Shown: positions 42,308 through 55,488 of the stretch, piece after piece
Layout of the letters: every line of letters starts with the position of its first letter
Numbering within the stretch: the first letter of the stretch is position 1
Origin: Phlebopus portentosus
Taxonomy: Eukaryota; Basidiomycota; Agaricomycetes; Boletales; Boletinellaceae
Assembly (NCBI GenBank): GCA_037892935.1
Contig: JAYXKI010000004.1
Location: 1,488,001 to 1,552,000, forward strand
Length of the DNA: 64,000 nucleotides
Direction of reading: 5' to 3'
Translations under genes and position numbers: made by a program
Notes under the pieces: generated by a model
The model's database searches: none
Told to the model about the DNA's origin: nothing
The model's input: only the letters and a program-made list of their open reading frames with translations

Positions 42308-43831
42308 ATGAGCCGGTCATCCGAAGTCGGTCCCGTCCGAACACCATCCCGATCCCCATTCCACCTCCGGCCTATCAAGGTGGATCTAACTGACGATCAG
42401 CGGGCGGCTCTCCCGACAAACACTAGGTGGAGCGCGTCGCGAGGACAGTATATCATCAAGTTGGGTAATCAAACCTTCATTGCTTGGTGGGACGAGACTG
42501 CGAAGAAGTGGTACTCTACCAGAGGGGACAAGTCCCAATATTGGAGAGCGAAACAAGAGGGTGACGTAGACGATCCCGCACCCCCTACCCCCACACGATC
42601 AACGGCTTCATTACCAGGACCATCAACATCGACAGGTCAGACATCAGCTCCACCCATAGCACCCTCGTTGTCTTTCACCGAACCACGAGAGCCAGCTCCG
42701 CTCGTACCAACAGACGAAGAGGAGGAAGATGAAGAAGAAGAACAAGAGATGTCATTGTCGAAAGAGTCAATAATGGACCTTGCTACGGCAATCGCGCTAG
42801 CACTCCAAGCGGCAGGAGAAGGAACGAGCCAAGGATCGAAGATGAACAAGGTTCATGTTGCCAAGCCCCGAGACTTCGACGGTGAACATGGATATGTCGA
42901 CTTCAAACGAGAGCTGCACCTATATGTTTATGCGTCAGAGTCAGAGTTTAAGACGAGCAAAGCAAAGATCATGTTCGCTCTGTCGTATATGAAGAGCGGT
43001 GCTGCTGCGAGCTGGGCGGAAAGCTACACGAGTGGCGCAATTGACGAACAGGGTAGGATAGCATTCAAGGACACTTGGGATGCTTTCCTAAAGCAACTTG
43101 ACACCTCGTTTGATGATCCGGCTCGTTCCCAGAAGGCCTTTGAAAGGCTCGACGTGATGTACCAAGGGGACCTCAACGCCGACGAGTTCTTCAATAAATT
43201 TGACATCTGTCGAGTTGACGCTGGACTGGCCACTGAGGCTCATGACGAATGGCTGATGAGTCACTTGAAACGAGCACTAAACCCGAAGGTGGTTGAAGGT
43301 ATCATGCGCCTACCCAATGAACCGACAACGTATGAGGAATTCAAGAAGGCTGCGGTCAAGGTCGACAGGGTCGAACGTCAGATCAGGGATCTAATGGCCG
43401 AGCGTAGGAGGAAGACAGTCAGCTCAACAGTGATGAAACCGGCGCCACCACCACTAAGACGTCCGGTGCCGCCTCAACAAACGACTCACCCTTTCATCCC
43501 TCCCGCCCAAGATCGTCGTGATGCGACTGGAGTAACATATGGGGGCCTAGGTCAGCCGATGGAGGTGATGATGAATCAGGCACGTCGCGCGCGCGCTTGC
43601 TATAAGTGTGGTCAAGTGGGCCACTACATTCGAGAATGCCCCCGAGGCCGTGAAGCGATACACGCAATCATTGCGGCCTTTGTTTCAGCAGACAGAAAGG
43701 CGCTCTTCGGAGAACTCGGCCAAGTGAAGGAATCCTCCTTCGAAGAGGTCAACGACATCGATGTGTGAGCAATGCCGACTGAACTGGAAGAACTTGTGGA
43801 TGGCGAGGGTTTTCCAGAGGACCAGGCGTAG
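42308..43831 (+). pseudogene. gag of chromovirus C, single stop
   Basis: Starts at a true ATG (MSRSSEVGPVRT) and is open for 486 codons through the CCHC knuckle CYKCGQVGHYIREC. A TGA at 43766-43768 (CGA in A) cuts the last 21 codons before the natural TAG at 43829. Order: basic N-terminus, acidic Glu-rich stretch, capsid-like domain, Pro-rich linker, knuckle. It is the nearest to an intact Gag here. The premature stop lies before the slippery heptamer, so Gag-Pol cannot be made. Confidence 0.9.
43807..43813 (+). promoter_or_regulatory. Predicted -1 frameshift heptamer of chromovirus C
   Basis: G GGT TTT in gag phase, followed by the open -1 pol frame, as in A and D. Confidence 0.65.
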
Positions 43832-46800
43832 ATGTCGGAACGACTGGTCAATTTCCTAAAGGACTCTTTTCGTTGGACTCGTTAAAATATAATCGTCCTG
43901 TTGTACAATACCAAGATGTGAATATCAGTGACGGTTTCACCCTTCGAAAACTCCTTACCAACGTAATACCCGATGAACCTGAAGCAGATGACGAGGACTT
44001 CGACGACTACACAGATTTGTTGGTTAGAAAAGTGAATGCGCAAGCAGGCGATTCAAACGAGCTTAGTGTGGAAGAGCGGAATCAAACTGCTATAAAAAAT
44101 GAGGTTGAGGCAGAAGCACCTTACCGCGAGAACGTTGTTGCTCAGGCGAATGATACTGAAGCAGTATGGGATGTGGTTGGCAGACGCACGGCTGAGGTAT
44201 GGCACGAGGGCATAGTGGATGCAGATCAATTCGTCCGGAGGGCAGGAGGAAAAGAGTTGGACACCTTTGTTAGCATCGTACATCCGAAGATACCGGGCGA
44301 TGATGAAGTAGATTTGTCAAACCCTCTACTCGAAGAGGAAAACTTCATCGATGCTCATGTGCTAATCGACTCGGGATGCACGGGTTCATGTATCGACGAG
44401 GGTTTTGCCAAACGATATGGTTTCCCCACCCAAAGGTACATTCGGCCTAGACCAGTCTTCAATGCTGATGGAACAAGCAATGAGGCGGGATTGATCAAGG
44501 AATATGTAGTCGTACGAATGTTCTTTGGGAAACACAAAGAGGAGATACGACTGGCGGTGACATCCTTAGCATCGAGCAACATCTTCCTCGGACATGACTG
44601 GTTAACGAAGCACAATCCTGAGATTGACTGGAGGTTGGGAACAGTCAAGTTCACGCATTGCCCTGACGAATGTGAGTTGTCACTACCGAGCGAGGAGATA
44701 GATGAAGAATTTGTGAGGAATGTGCGGATGAAGGAGGTGGCGAAGTGGCCACCTTATCTGGAAGAATACGCAGACGTTTTTAGTGAAGAATTGTTTGAAC
44801 GCCTACCAAACCATCGAACGTGGGACCATGCTATCGACTTGAAGCCAGATTTTAAGCCCAGCAATTGCAAGGTTTACCCATTGTCGCCGAAAGAACAAGA
44901 GGCAATGAAGGAGTTCATCAAAGAGAACCTAGCATCTGGACGCATCCGACAGTCGAAATCCCCGATGGCATCTCCATTCTTCTTTATTAAGAAGGAAGAT
45001 GGGAGCTTACGAGCGATCCAAGACTATTGAAAGCTTAACGAAGGAACGGTTAAGAACAAATACCTGTTGCCATTGATAAATGAGCTCATCAATAAGGTCA
45101 AGGATGCGAAATACATCATGAAGCTCGACGTTCGCTGGGGATATTACAACATTCGGATTCGTGAGGGCGATGAATGGAAGGCGGCGTTTAGGACAAATTT
45201 AGGCTTATTCGAACCAACGGTCATGTTTTTCGGATTATGCAATGCGCCGGTGACATTCCAAGGTTTCATGAACGATATCTTTCGAGAAATGATCCATGAG
45301 GGTATCGTCATCATTTACCTCGATGACATCCTCATTTTCTCGAATGATTTGGAGGAACATCGCCAATGCACCAAATGAGTCTTTGAGATCCTGCGTCAAA
45401 ATGGACTTTTCCTGAAGCCGCAGAAATGTGAGTTCGAGGTTGATACAGTTAAGTATCTCGGACACATCATCGGTAATGGCGAGGTTTGAATGGACCCGAA
45501 AAAGACAACAGCGGTTCAGGAGTGGCCAATCCCGCGAAATGTTCACGAACTGCAACAATTCCTGGGACTAGGGAACTGGTTGCGACAATTCGTAAGGGAC
45601 TATAGCTCTGTCGTTAAACCCCTGACGATGCTGACGGGTAAGGTGGAATGGAAGTGGGGAGAGGAGGAACAACGAGCATTCAAAGAGTTGAAGGGTTGGT
45701 TGAGTAGTCCCCCGGTTCTAGCCATCCCGAACGAGGAGGGTCCTTTCCAGGTCGAAGCAGATGCGTCGGACTTTGCATCTGGAGGAGTGCTCCTTCAGAA
45801 ACAAGACGAGAAGTGGAAGGTGATAGCCTATCGATCGTCGACCTTCTTGGAGGCCGAACGGAATTACGAGATCTATGACAAAGAGATGCTCGCAATCGTT
45901 CAAGCTCTTAAGGAATGGTGACAATACCTCCAAGGAGCCAAGAGACCTTTCGAAGTATGGACCGATCATGCAAACTTGACGTATTTCCGATTGCCTCAAA
46001 AGTTGAATCGTCGACAAGCTCGTTGGCGACTCGATTTAGCTGAATTCAACTTCACGTTAGTACACAAGCCAGGGAAGACGTTGGGCAAGGCTGACATATT
46101 ATCGCGACGGGTGGACTACAACAAGGGCGAACAGGATAATGAGGACGTCACATTCATCAGAGATGAATGGCTGGTCAGAGGAGCAGTAGAGACGTCAAGA
46201 GACGTGTTGATCGAGAAGATTCGGAAAGCACAAACGGAGTTGAATGGGGAAGAGAGACCAATGAACTTAGTGTTCGTAGATGGGTTGTGGAAAAAAGAGG
46301 TGACGGTTAAGCTCTCAATGACGAAGACGAAGAAGTTTCAAAACATTTTTGTACCGACAAGCGTGAGGGAGGAAGTGATGAGGGAGTGTCACGACTCGAC
46401 GTTGGCAGGCCACCCAGGAGCAAACAAGACCGTTGCACTAGCGAACAGAAGTTTCTGGTGGCCTAACATGTACGTCGATGTCAGAAATTACATGCGAGGA
46501 TGCGATCGTTGTCAGCGAACAAAGGCCCTCAGAACAACAAGGGCAAAGGTTTTGCACCCTAACGAGGTACCGGAGGTGCCATGGCAAGTTGTCACAGTCG
46601 ACCTGATCGGAGAGTTGCTGGAGTCAAATGGATTTAACGCAATTTGTGTGGTAGTCGATCGCTTCAGCAAACAAATCCATGCGATACCAATGACAACGAA
46701 ATTGACGGCAGAAGGAATGGCCAGGATTTACAGGGACCATGTCTTCCGGTTGCACGGCTTACCTCGAAAGATCATCCACAACCGAGGAGTACAGTTTGAT

Positions 46801-47745
46801 GTGAAGATGATGAGGGAGTTGTACAAACTCCTTCACATCGAAGGCAATCCGTCAACGGTGTACCACCCTCAAACGGACGGACAGACGGAACGAGTTAATC
46901 AAGAACTCGAACAGTACCTTCGACTATACATCAATCATCAACAATCAGACTGGGCGGACTGGCTAGCTCTCGCAGAGTTTGCGCACAACAATCATGAACA
47001 TTCGGTGACCAAACTATCACCCTTCTTCGTCAACACGGGACAACACCCTTCAGGCTTCACGGGCATTGGAACGACTTCGTCCAATCTATCAGCAGAAGAG
47101 TTTGCCAAACATGTCAAGGGAATACACGAACTCGCTCAGGCCAATCTGACTCAGGCCAATGAAGACATGAAATGCTTTTATGATTGTCACGCTGGAAAGT
47201 CGGTAGTCTATGAGATGGGACAAAAGGTCTTCTTGGATGGTCGAAACATTAAGACGATCCGACCGATGAAGAAGATGGATGACAAATGGTTTGGCCCATT
47301 CGAGGTTATGGAAAAGGTGGGCGCAAGCGCATATAAGCTAAAGATCCTGAAGACATGGAAACACGTTCATCCTGTCTTTAACGAGATCCTGCTCAAACCG
47401 GCTGTTCAACCGTCTTTCGAATCACAAAAGAAGCTGCCTCCACCCCCGCCAGTGATCATTGACGAACAAGAAGAGTACGAGGTTGAAGAAATACTCGACT
47501 CACGTCTACATCGAGGAAGGCTCCAGTTCTTGGTCAAGTGGGTTGGATATGAGGAAGCGATATGGCAGCCGGAATCCGACGTCAAGGATAATGCACAGGA
47601 ATCAATTCAAGAATTCTATCGCAAACATCCTGGAGCTCCGCAAAAGTTAACAATACCTCGACAAAGCATGCGAGCACTGTATAGGTTCACGTCGTCAGAA
47701 GGATTATGTGGTTGGTCGGGACGCCCAACCTTGAGAGGGGGGTGA
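43811..47745 (+). pseudogene. pol of chromovirus C, four TGA codons
   Basis: Same domain order as A. TGA at 45028, 45376, 45487 and 45919, each aligned to CGA in another copy. The 3' 1770 nt, covering the end of RNase H, integrase and chromodomain, form one uninterrupted frame of 589 codons up to the LTR. Integrase has one core change (HNRGVQFD instead of HDRGVQFD), which would remove a catalytic Asp. Confidence 0.9.
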
Positions 47746-48163
47746 TGTAAGGACTCGAACATTTTCCTTTTCTTTTCTTACATTATCATTCATTTTAATA
47801 TTCTTTTTCCTTTTCTTTTATTTTTCTTATGCGCTTATTCATCCAATTGCCGGAACATTCCACAACATTCTATCATGCTCACTAATCATCTCATTCCTTA
47901 TCATGTGACTTCCTATTAGAGTAGACCTTTCCCATGCTCAAAGTCTATATAAGTAGATAGCTTGACTCTTTCGTTCCTTGTCTTTCTATTCTACTTACCT
48001 TCACTGCGACATAGGTATCTACTCTTGTATTATTAGTTTGCTGAATTCTACTTACCTTCACTGCGACATAGCATGTGTATAGCCCAGCAACTCGCATTAG
48101 CCAGTTGTTTGTTGTTGTGTTGGCCGCCTTGAGATCGACGCCCGTTAGTCTCGCCGCCTAACA
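47746..48163 (+). repeat. 3' LTR of chromovirus C
   Basis: 418 bp. It is joined directly to transposase sequence equivalent to unit 1 position 8773. Confidence 0.95.
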
Positions 48164-51100
48164 CAACGGACCAGCAAGAAACCTTGCTGGTCCATGATGA
48201 ACAAGGACTTGATTACCCATCTCAGGAACCATACGAACGTGGAGGGCCCCTCTAGTTATCTGCCACCCAGTCATGCCTCCTTGGGGACAATGCATGCCCA
48301 ACCAATCAAAGTACGTCATACTTCACTCGACTGATCAGTGCTACCTATTAATGCATCTATATTCTGCTAGCACAAGAAGGACATACATTTCCCAATTCCA
48401 TTCTTTCTCTACCAGACAACCACTCCAAGTATGCATTTCACTTTGATGCTCCGCAGCCGCAGCTGCAGCCTCGACTGGCTTTTGAAGCCGCTGCTGATCA
48501 AAAATTTTGGCACCCGGTTCTGTTACTTGTCCCCTATCTCAACCTGCAGCATCATTCATCTCACAGGGTATGCAATCTCATTCTCAATGCCTTCCAGATA
48601 ATTTTTTCGCGTTTAGGACTACTAAATGAAGGTTCCAGACCTGCTAGGACCCTCCGAACCGTCTTCAACTCTATTGGTTTGAAGGATCCATTCTTGATTC
48701 TTCCAATGTGTCCGACTTGCCGCCGGGTTTATCCACACGACTCTGATACTGATCTGAAATGTTCTAATTGCCTTGTACCTCTTTTCCAGCTGAAATCAAC
48801 CTTAAATGTGAGCCTCGATGGCTCGCATTCAAAGTCAAATAAATTGGTAAGTGCACCTCGACTGAAATGTCCTTTTTTTCCTTTAGGCTTCCAAATACCA
48901 GCAATTGTTTGCCAGTTCGAGAAGGAACTAGAGGAGTCCCTCATGGTGCAAGATGTGGAAGGGAAGCTTAGGGATATACAGGATGGACGAGTGTGGAGAG
49001 AGGCTTGAGCGAATGACAGCTCACCTTTTTTCTCACCAGGGAATCCTAGTGACTTGAGAATCGGGCTCATCTTACACTTTGATGGGTGAGTCAATTTCTG
49101 TCATAAAATTCTCTTTGTTGACTATTTCTATATGTAAACTATTAGTTTTGGTGGTGAGAGAGGCAAAAACGGCCCATCGTATAGCTCAGGAGTCCTGTCA
49201 TACTCCATAGCTAATCTCCCGGTGCATCTCAGGTAAGTTTTATTGTGGGTCAATTGGTGTCTTTCTGTTCTAACGACCGAAACCTTTTTCTCTCAGGTAT
49301 AATCTGGAGAACCTCTTACTTGTAGCTTTAACTCCAGGGCCCAAAGAATCTTTGTGCAATGAACTCCAGCATGTTCTGGAGGCTGCAGTGGACGACAAGC
49401 TATGGTTATACAATGAGGGAATCATTATGAAGACAGAAAAATTTCCTGAAGGTAAGTATCCGATCCCTCATTTGCTATACTGGTTGCTTGCGGAACTGTT
49501 AAAGCATGTCAACCTCTTGAGTGACGAGGCATCGAAACTGTATAGATATGATAGTTTCAGCCATTTGTTCAAATGCCGAGTCTCTTGGCTTGGTTTTTCT
49601 GACTTATATGTTTCTTAACAGGTCGGTGCTGTCAAGTATATTTGCTTGCTGATGCCTGTGATCATCTGGCCCTATGTCGGGTTTGTGGCTTCGCTGATCA
49701 TGGACACCTTACACGATTTTGCACAAGATGCAAAATACCACGGTCTAACTTAACGACACGAGATGCTTTCACAAAAGGTGAGTACTCTATGCATTTTCTG
49801 ATTCAGTTTGTCTCATTGTCTGTTCTCACAGCATATCCGCCTCGCACGAATGAAGAACACCGATCACAGGCACGAGTGTACAAAGCTGCTAGACCTGGTG
49901 ATGGGTCTAATGAGCACGAGGGTCTGTTCAAGGAACACAGCTCTCTTTATTACACACTCTCTCGCCTACCTTACTTCGATGCCATACGTATGTCGGTTCT
50001 TGATCCAATGCACAATATACTTCTCGGTGAGTGATCAAAAAACCATTCTGCATCTCTCATGAAGGCTTATTATGTATATTTATATAGGTCTGTGCAAGAC
50101 TCAGTGGCTTGAATTATGGGTGAAAAGCAGCATTCTTCGAGAATGTACAGCTCGGAAACTACAAGAACTGGATCAAATACATCAATATTTACAGACGGTA
50201 AGTCATGTTTATTTGATACGATGGAGACTTGCTGACTTCTGCCAATATAGACAGTTTGAGATGCTAGCATGGGTCGGTCGTCTACCTAATCAAGTCGGAT
50301 ACCCAGCTGGCAGTTCACTTTCTGCAGACAAGTACAAAGCACTTGTGCTTGTGTACTGTCCACTGATAGTAAGCTATACTTTCTTTGTTTATTTCTTTTC
50401 TGATTTTTCTTTGATCTACCACAGATTCCCCTCATATGGCGTGAATGGCAGCCAGTCACACAAGACAAATGGCAGAAGGCAATGAAAAGGAAGGAGAAAG
50501 TTACTTGAACAGCTGAGGCATCTGCAGATCAGATGCCTCAGCTTCGCATGCATCCTGATGATGCGAAAAACTTTCTGAAGCTCGCAACCACCCTCAAAAT
50601 CCTACTTGGACAAAATATTCGTATAGCAGACCTGGAAAGAGCTGAGCAGTTGCTCAGAGATTACCTTGTTGGATTCCTTATAGTGAGCACATGTTTTGTC
50701 ATCTCAGCCAGGCAGTACTAGTACAAGTTGTACGTATTGCATGTAGCTTTCGCCACTGCTGCATTGATTGCACTCTTATGAAACCTTTCTGATTGACTTT
50801 GTATAGATTCATGGAGACAATGTCAAACTAAACCACCATTGGGTCACTCATATTGTTCAACAGATACAGGACTTTGGGCCCGTATATGGCTTTTGGACGT
50901 TCACGAGTGAACATCTGAATAAAGTTCTTAAGAGCTACTCGACGAACAACCATAACAGTGGGGAAATTGAAACAACCTTCCTGTGTTCCTTCTGTTGGAA
51001 TACTTGTCTTTGATAAATGGTAAGCTATCAATTGTTTCTATTTACATCAAAATATCGCTCACAAATGTTTTCTTCATAGTTACATTCTCTTTCTTCTTCT

Positions 51101-52400
51101 CCTTCGGACAGCGATGGTGGACTTACTGACCTGGCAAAGCTGATACTGAATGAAGACAGGGATGAGCAAGGAACTGTGGCATCAATCAACTCGATCGTTC
51201 AAGAGGCAGAGGATCGTGCCAGAGACAGTGAGTAGATTTCAGGAAGAACTCATGCATCAACTTAAAGGTGCTATCATTGCTAATTCTTTCTTTAGTCTCT
51301 CTTGGGTTTCAAGCGCCCTTTATTGGTCCAAGCACTTTCAAAGGACTGGACATGGATTTGCAAACCGCTCTACTAACCTTCTACCAGGAAACATACCCAG
51401 GCGTGGAGGTTGTCCATCCGGCCAGCTCAGGATGGGATGCAAACTACCTAGTTGGCCGCGCGAGTTTTCATGACTTTATTATCAAGGATGGGTGGCGCAT
51501 CTCACCTTCTCTTAAAGCGGACAGGGCACCGAATTCTATCATTCAGATGGAACATGGCAGCCAGCTCTATGCTGGCCAAGTCACTTATATTCTGCAGCAC
51601 ATTCAATTTCGGATTCTCAAACCCATAATCCTTATTTACGTTTGCTGGTTTGTTCGCGCACAGGACATCTGGACTGAAGAATGGGATCCTTAGTAAGTTA
51701 CGCATATGTTTCTTTTATCAATTGTTTTTTACTGACAAATCTCACCTCAAGTCCTGAACTCGAGGTGAATTTTTGGAAGTATAATGACTACATTAGGGGC
51801 GGCCAGGCAGGCCCGCCATCACTGGTTCTACCCTCTTAAATAAAGTCTCAAGTGGCCTGAGCAACTGTGATGACAGGCCCCCCTAGACGATCTGATGAGG
51901 ACAAAGATCGACCCAAACCAATCCTAGTTTGGGTGACTATCGGCCTTTCATGAGTAAGTTGTCAGCAAATATCTGGATTGCATATTTTGCTCACTACAAG
52001 TACACTTCTAATTCAACAGGAAAATGTAATCATATAGGTAAACAAGTCGAGCTGACATATTCCGAACCTCTTAGCCCTTCATCGCATTTGAGACCTATCA
52101 TACAGAATTTGTTTCCACCAATAGCCTGTCGTTTCGTATTTCTTTGGTGATTCCCTTCTTCTTTCCAAAACCTTCAGGGTCTTCGCACTTCATTCGGAAT
52201 GGGGGATCCAAGTGTTTTCCATCAATGAACTTCTGCCTTCACATTTCGTTGACCATGAATGGATAAGGTGGCTTTGTGGGCACTCGATTGTGAGTTCAAC
52301 CCAAGTTCACACGCCTTGTGCCAACCTTTTTCTTTCCAGAACTGGCATCGTGTTCTTCCAACAATTCATTGAGGTGACTGTAAACAAGATTGATCTATGA
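48164..52400 (+). pseudogene. Plavaka-type transposase, 5'-truncated, unit 2
   Basis: Same exon series as unit 1 from the second exon on, including the MHN...LG motif (LDPMHNILLG) and the shared TGA before the ANDSSPFFSPRNP stretch (49006-49008). The missing 5' exons and the shared stops make it non-functional. Confidence 0.75.
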
Positions 52401-52416
52401 TTTAGCTTGGTGAGTA

Positions 52417-53676
52417 CTAGTGTAAATGCCTCATTTCTTTGAAATAAATTGAACTGACCTCTTCGGAATGGAAAGCCGGCCTGACCCTTTCCCATATGAT
52501 CTCTCCTTGGCCACTCCCCTGCAATCCTGCTGCACTGACCATTCGTCCTCTATGAAAGGCATGTTCACTTTCATCCTCTGTATTGTCCAGCTTACTGACA
52601 TAGTCTGATGTCCAGTCCATGTTCAAAACATCCCCAACATCAGCACCATAATGAAGAAGATATTCATCTTGTATCTCTATTCGATCCTGCTTTTTCTGAA
52701 CGTGTTTTGTTAGCCTTATCAAACGTGGATGCAGGGATATTTTTGGGTCGCCATATGTACATATCTCTTGGCAAATCAGAACTTACCTGTCGCCTTCATT
52801 GCGTTCGGGCCGCTCTCTTCTTCTTGGCTTTGGCCTTGTCTTTCGCATTCTCATCTGTTGCCAGCTTGTAGCTCTCTTTTCAGTTCCTAAATGCGGCCTT
52901 TGCGATCTCTAAGATGTCCTGTTCTGTGAAAAGGATGTCTTTAAAATGAATGTCCTTCCTAATTGCATCCTAAAGGCAAGTTTCATATATTTTCCAAGAG
53001 TTCAGAACTAATAACTTACTGCTTGGTCTTTGTACACAAGAGTCATGGCCTGGGTAACTAAACAGCTGTTTATCCCATATGTGACCTCCCTCATGAAATC
53101 TGGTATCAGAACAATACCATTCTTATCATTACAATGCTCGCCCGGTGCAAGATCTGCCAGTGGTAGATGTGAGTCTTCTTTTGTTCCTGCAAGCATGCAA
53201 AGCGTCTTATTGAGAAGTTTCTGGGCTTTTTAGTTAATGCAAAGCAAGCAGAAAAAGGACTGATAACATACCAGGATCTCTGATCGAACATCACGTTGCA
53301 CCTTTGTAAGTTCTTTTTTCTTTGCGCTTGTCAAAAACTGATCATCTGATGCTCAGGATCTCTTCTTAGTTTGTGGTGGATCAATCTCTCCTTCGATATC
53401 GAGGCCTTGCTGGCTAGCCAGCCTCTTCAGTATTGCTCCATAGTGGTCAGATTTTGCTTCAAGGTACTCAATTTTTTAATCTTACTGTTCAATGACTGCT
53501 TGGAGTTGCTGAACTTGATTCCTTAGTTGTACTTGTTCAACATCATCAGATGTCGAACCCCAGTCTGAAATGCTTCAAGAATGTGGGGAAGGTTGGCGGA
53601 GGAGTACTTGACTGAAGGAAGCTGTACTGGTGGTTACAGAGCGGGTCGCTGAAGGCTGAGGGGTAGGAGGCAGCAT
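52417..53676 (-). pseudogene. Coiled-coil second gene of the Plavaka-type element, unit 2
   Basis: Counterpart of the unit 1 gene, again tail-to-tail with the transposase and with the same TGA after PPQTKKRS. A few substitutions; in the coiled-coil segment CGATCTTGC is TAATCTTAC on the plus strand. Confidence 0.5.
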
Positions 53677-54501
53677 GAGAGCTAGATCAATTGGGATTGT
53701 TTTTTCTTAGTTCTGCATGGCATGGAGATGGGGATGGGTGGAGGGAGGGTATTCCCATACACTATATATCATCTACTAAATATTTTTGTATTTTTCCAGA
53801 TTTTATCTACACGAAATCTAGATTATTTGAGCTATGAGGAGAAACAGCAGGCAATATTTGTCATTATTTATACTGAAATATGCAGATCACATTATCATTT
53901 GTCATATGATCGACACATATGATTGACACTTACATTGTATCTACCATATATAATATTATCTAGCTAGAGGTACCGGCAGGCCAACTTAGATGATCTGTCG
54001 TGATCTGCGCTCACCTCCATCTAGATCATCTGAGTTGACCTTCGTTTAGGTAAGTTTAGTGTGCTTTAAATGACCTAAGCACACCCCGAGGTAGATTACC
54101 TAGGTGAGGTTCTCCCAGGTCCACTCAGACCGTCTAAACTCATCTGAGTAGCTCTCCCCAGACAGACACAACACATGGTGAAAGTATAAACCCGACCAAC
54201 TGTGATGTGATGTGCTTACCGCATTTGGTCATCCACCCTCCCACAACATTTCAACAGAAATACACATAACACAACACCTCAAATGAAAATTCTGACTGCA
54301 TACATTTGTAGGGGGTATCCATACCTACATTTTGTTGGTCTTATTTCCTAAAAATATGGCTATTTGAGCTTCCTATTTAAGGAAGAACCCTGACCTTATA
54401 AATTTACTCAGAATGTCATTTCTGCATGTTTTGGTACAACTTGAAAATTTTCGACTTAGATTTTTGCCGCTTACATGTGCAAAATTATTATGTAAAATTT
54501 G

Positions 54502-54545
54502 CATTTGTCATACATTTGTCATACATTTGTCATACATTTGTAATA
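54502..54545. repeat. 11-bp tandem repeat, four units
   Basis: CATTTGTCATA x3 plus CATTTGTAATA, one unit more than in unit 1. Confidence 0.9.
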
Positions 54546-54820
54546 GCTTTGTCATATCCAAATCAAGTAGTTTTACTTGAAAGACCAGAAAAGTATAGAG
54601 TAGCCAACCAAAGGCTTCAAACCAGCTCTAGGAAGCTAATCTACATTTGCAGAGCTTAAAACTCATGAGTCTCAAGGGAAATAAAACAAAAGTCCTGGGT
54701 TGGGTCAACCAGACCTCAGATTTTTGCCGCAGGGTCCTTCCAAATCGGGTTAAATCAGGGTCTGTTAGGGTCATCAGTCACATGTGACAGGTTGGTCGAG
54801 TTTATACTTTCCCTACCTTA

Positions 54821-55488
54821 AGTCAGTGCGACATCACCGAGACGGCTCAGGTTGCCATCAAATTTCTTCCTCTTACCGAAGAGCTTCTGTTCCATTCCCG
54901 GTCGCTTTCAGTGCACCACTTTATACCTGGTAAACACTTGCCTTGTATAGCTATGAGAAGTATTTTTAACGGTGCTTTTAACGCAAAAGTAGAAGCTAAC
55001 GAGAGAATTATGCTCAGATGCACCGCGAAACTACGACTAATGTTCCGAATGTCACGGACATTATGGCCTTTTCTATCGGACTTCTCATATTTCACGAACC
55101 TATGGAAAGATTCTATAGAAACACTGCAATCTCGCTAACTGTCACGATCCACGCAACACAACAGTGCACTTTTCGTTCGAAGTCGATGAATACTAAGTCG
55201 TAAGCAGATGCGACGAACAACGTCGACACTGTCCAAGAAGGAAACACGAAATTGCTCAAATTGCCACAGCCGATGTTCGGGTGACTCAGGCAGTTCCTGG
55301 GGAATAGAACGCCGCGGTACTTGCAGTTGGCCAGAGGGTAATTGTATGGAAGCGGAGAACTGGCCAGGGAGGAAGAGACGTGAGAGCAACACGGAGGAGT
55401 CAGTTATTGGGAAGTTGGAGAGTCGATGATGGTCTGGTGTCATCGAAAAATGCGTAGGCGCCGGGTGAGAACCACCGGACTGCTGAAA
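54821..55488. other. Unassigned sequence between MITE-like element and Crinkler gene, unit 2
   Basis: No recognisable gene; nearly the same as 15418-16085. Confidence 0.4.

Larger units (their letters stand above)
41565..48163 (+). mobile_element. Chromovirus C, full length, no target duplication
   Basis: 418-bp LTRs flanked by TAAGG on the left and CAACG on the right. The left flank matches unit 1 up to 1276 and the right flank resumes at 8773, so the element bridges a deletion. Coding regions carry five TGA codons. RT YLDDIL, integrase core and chromodomain are present. It has the best-preserved gag start of the family. Confidence 0.93.
41398..54180 (+). mobile_element. Plavaka/EnSpm-type transposon, unit 2, internally deleted and carrying chromovirus C
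   Basis: Both termini and the AAA duplication (41395-41397, 54181-54183) are retained; the right terminus reads CACATGGTG. The stretch equivalent to 1277-8772 of unit 1, including its chromovirus A and the transposase 5' exons, is missing and chromovirus C stands there. Confidence 0.8.
41385..54820. mobile_element. MITE-like TIR element split by the Plavaka-type transposon, unit 2
   Basis: Left TA plus AGGTAGGGAAA at 41385-41397, right half 54181-54818 followed by TA. Differs from unit 1 by one extra CATTTGTCATA unit and a few substitutions. Confidence 0.7.
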
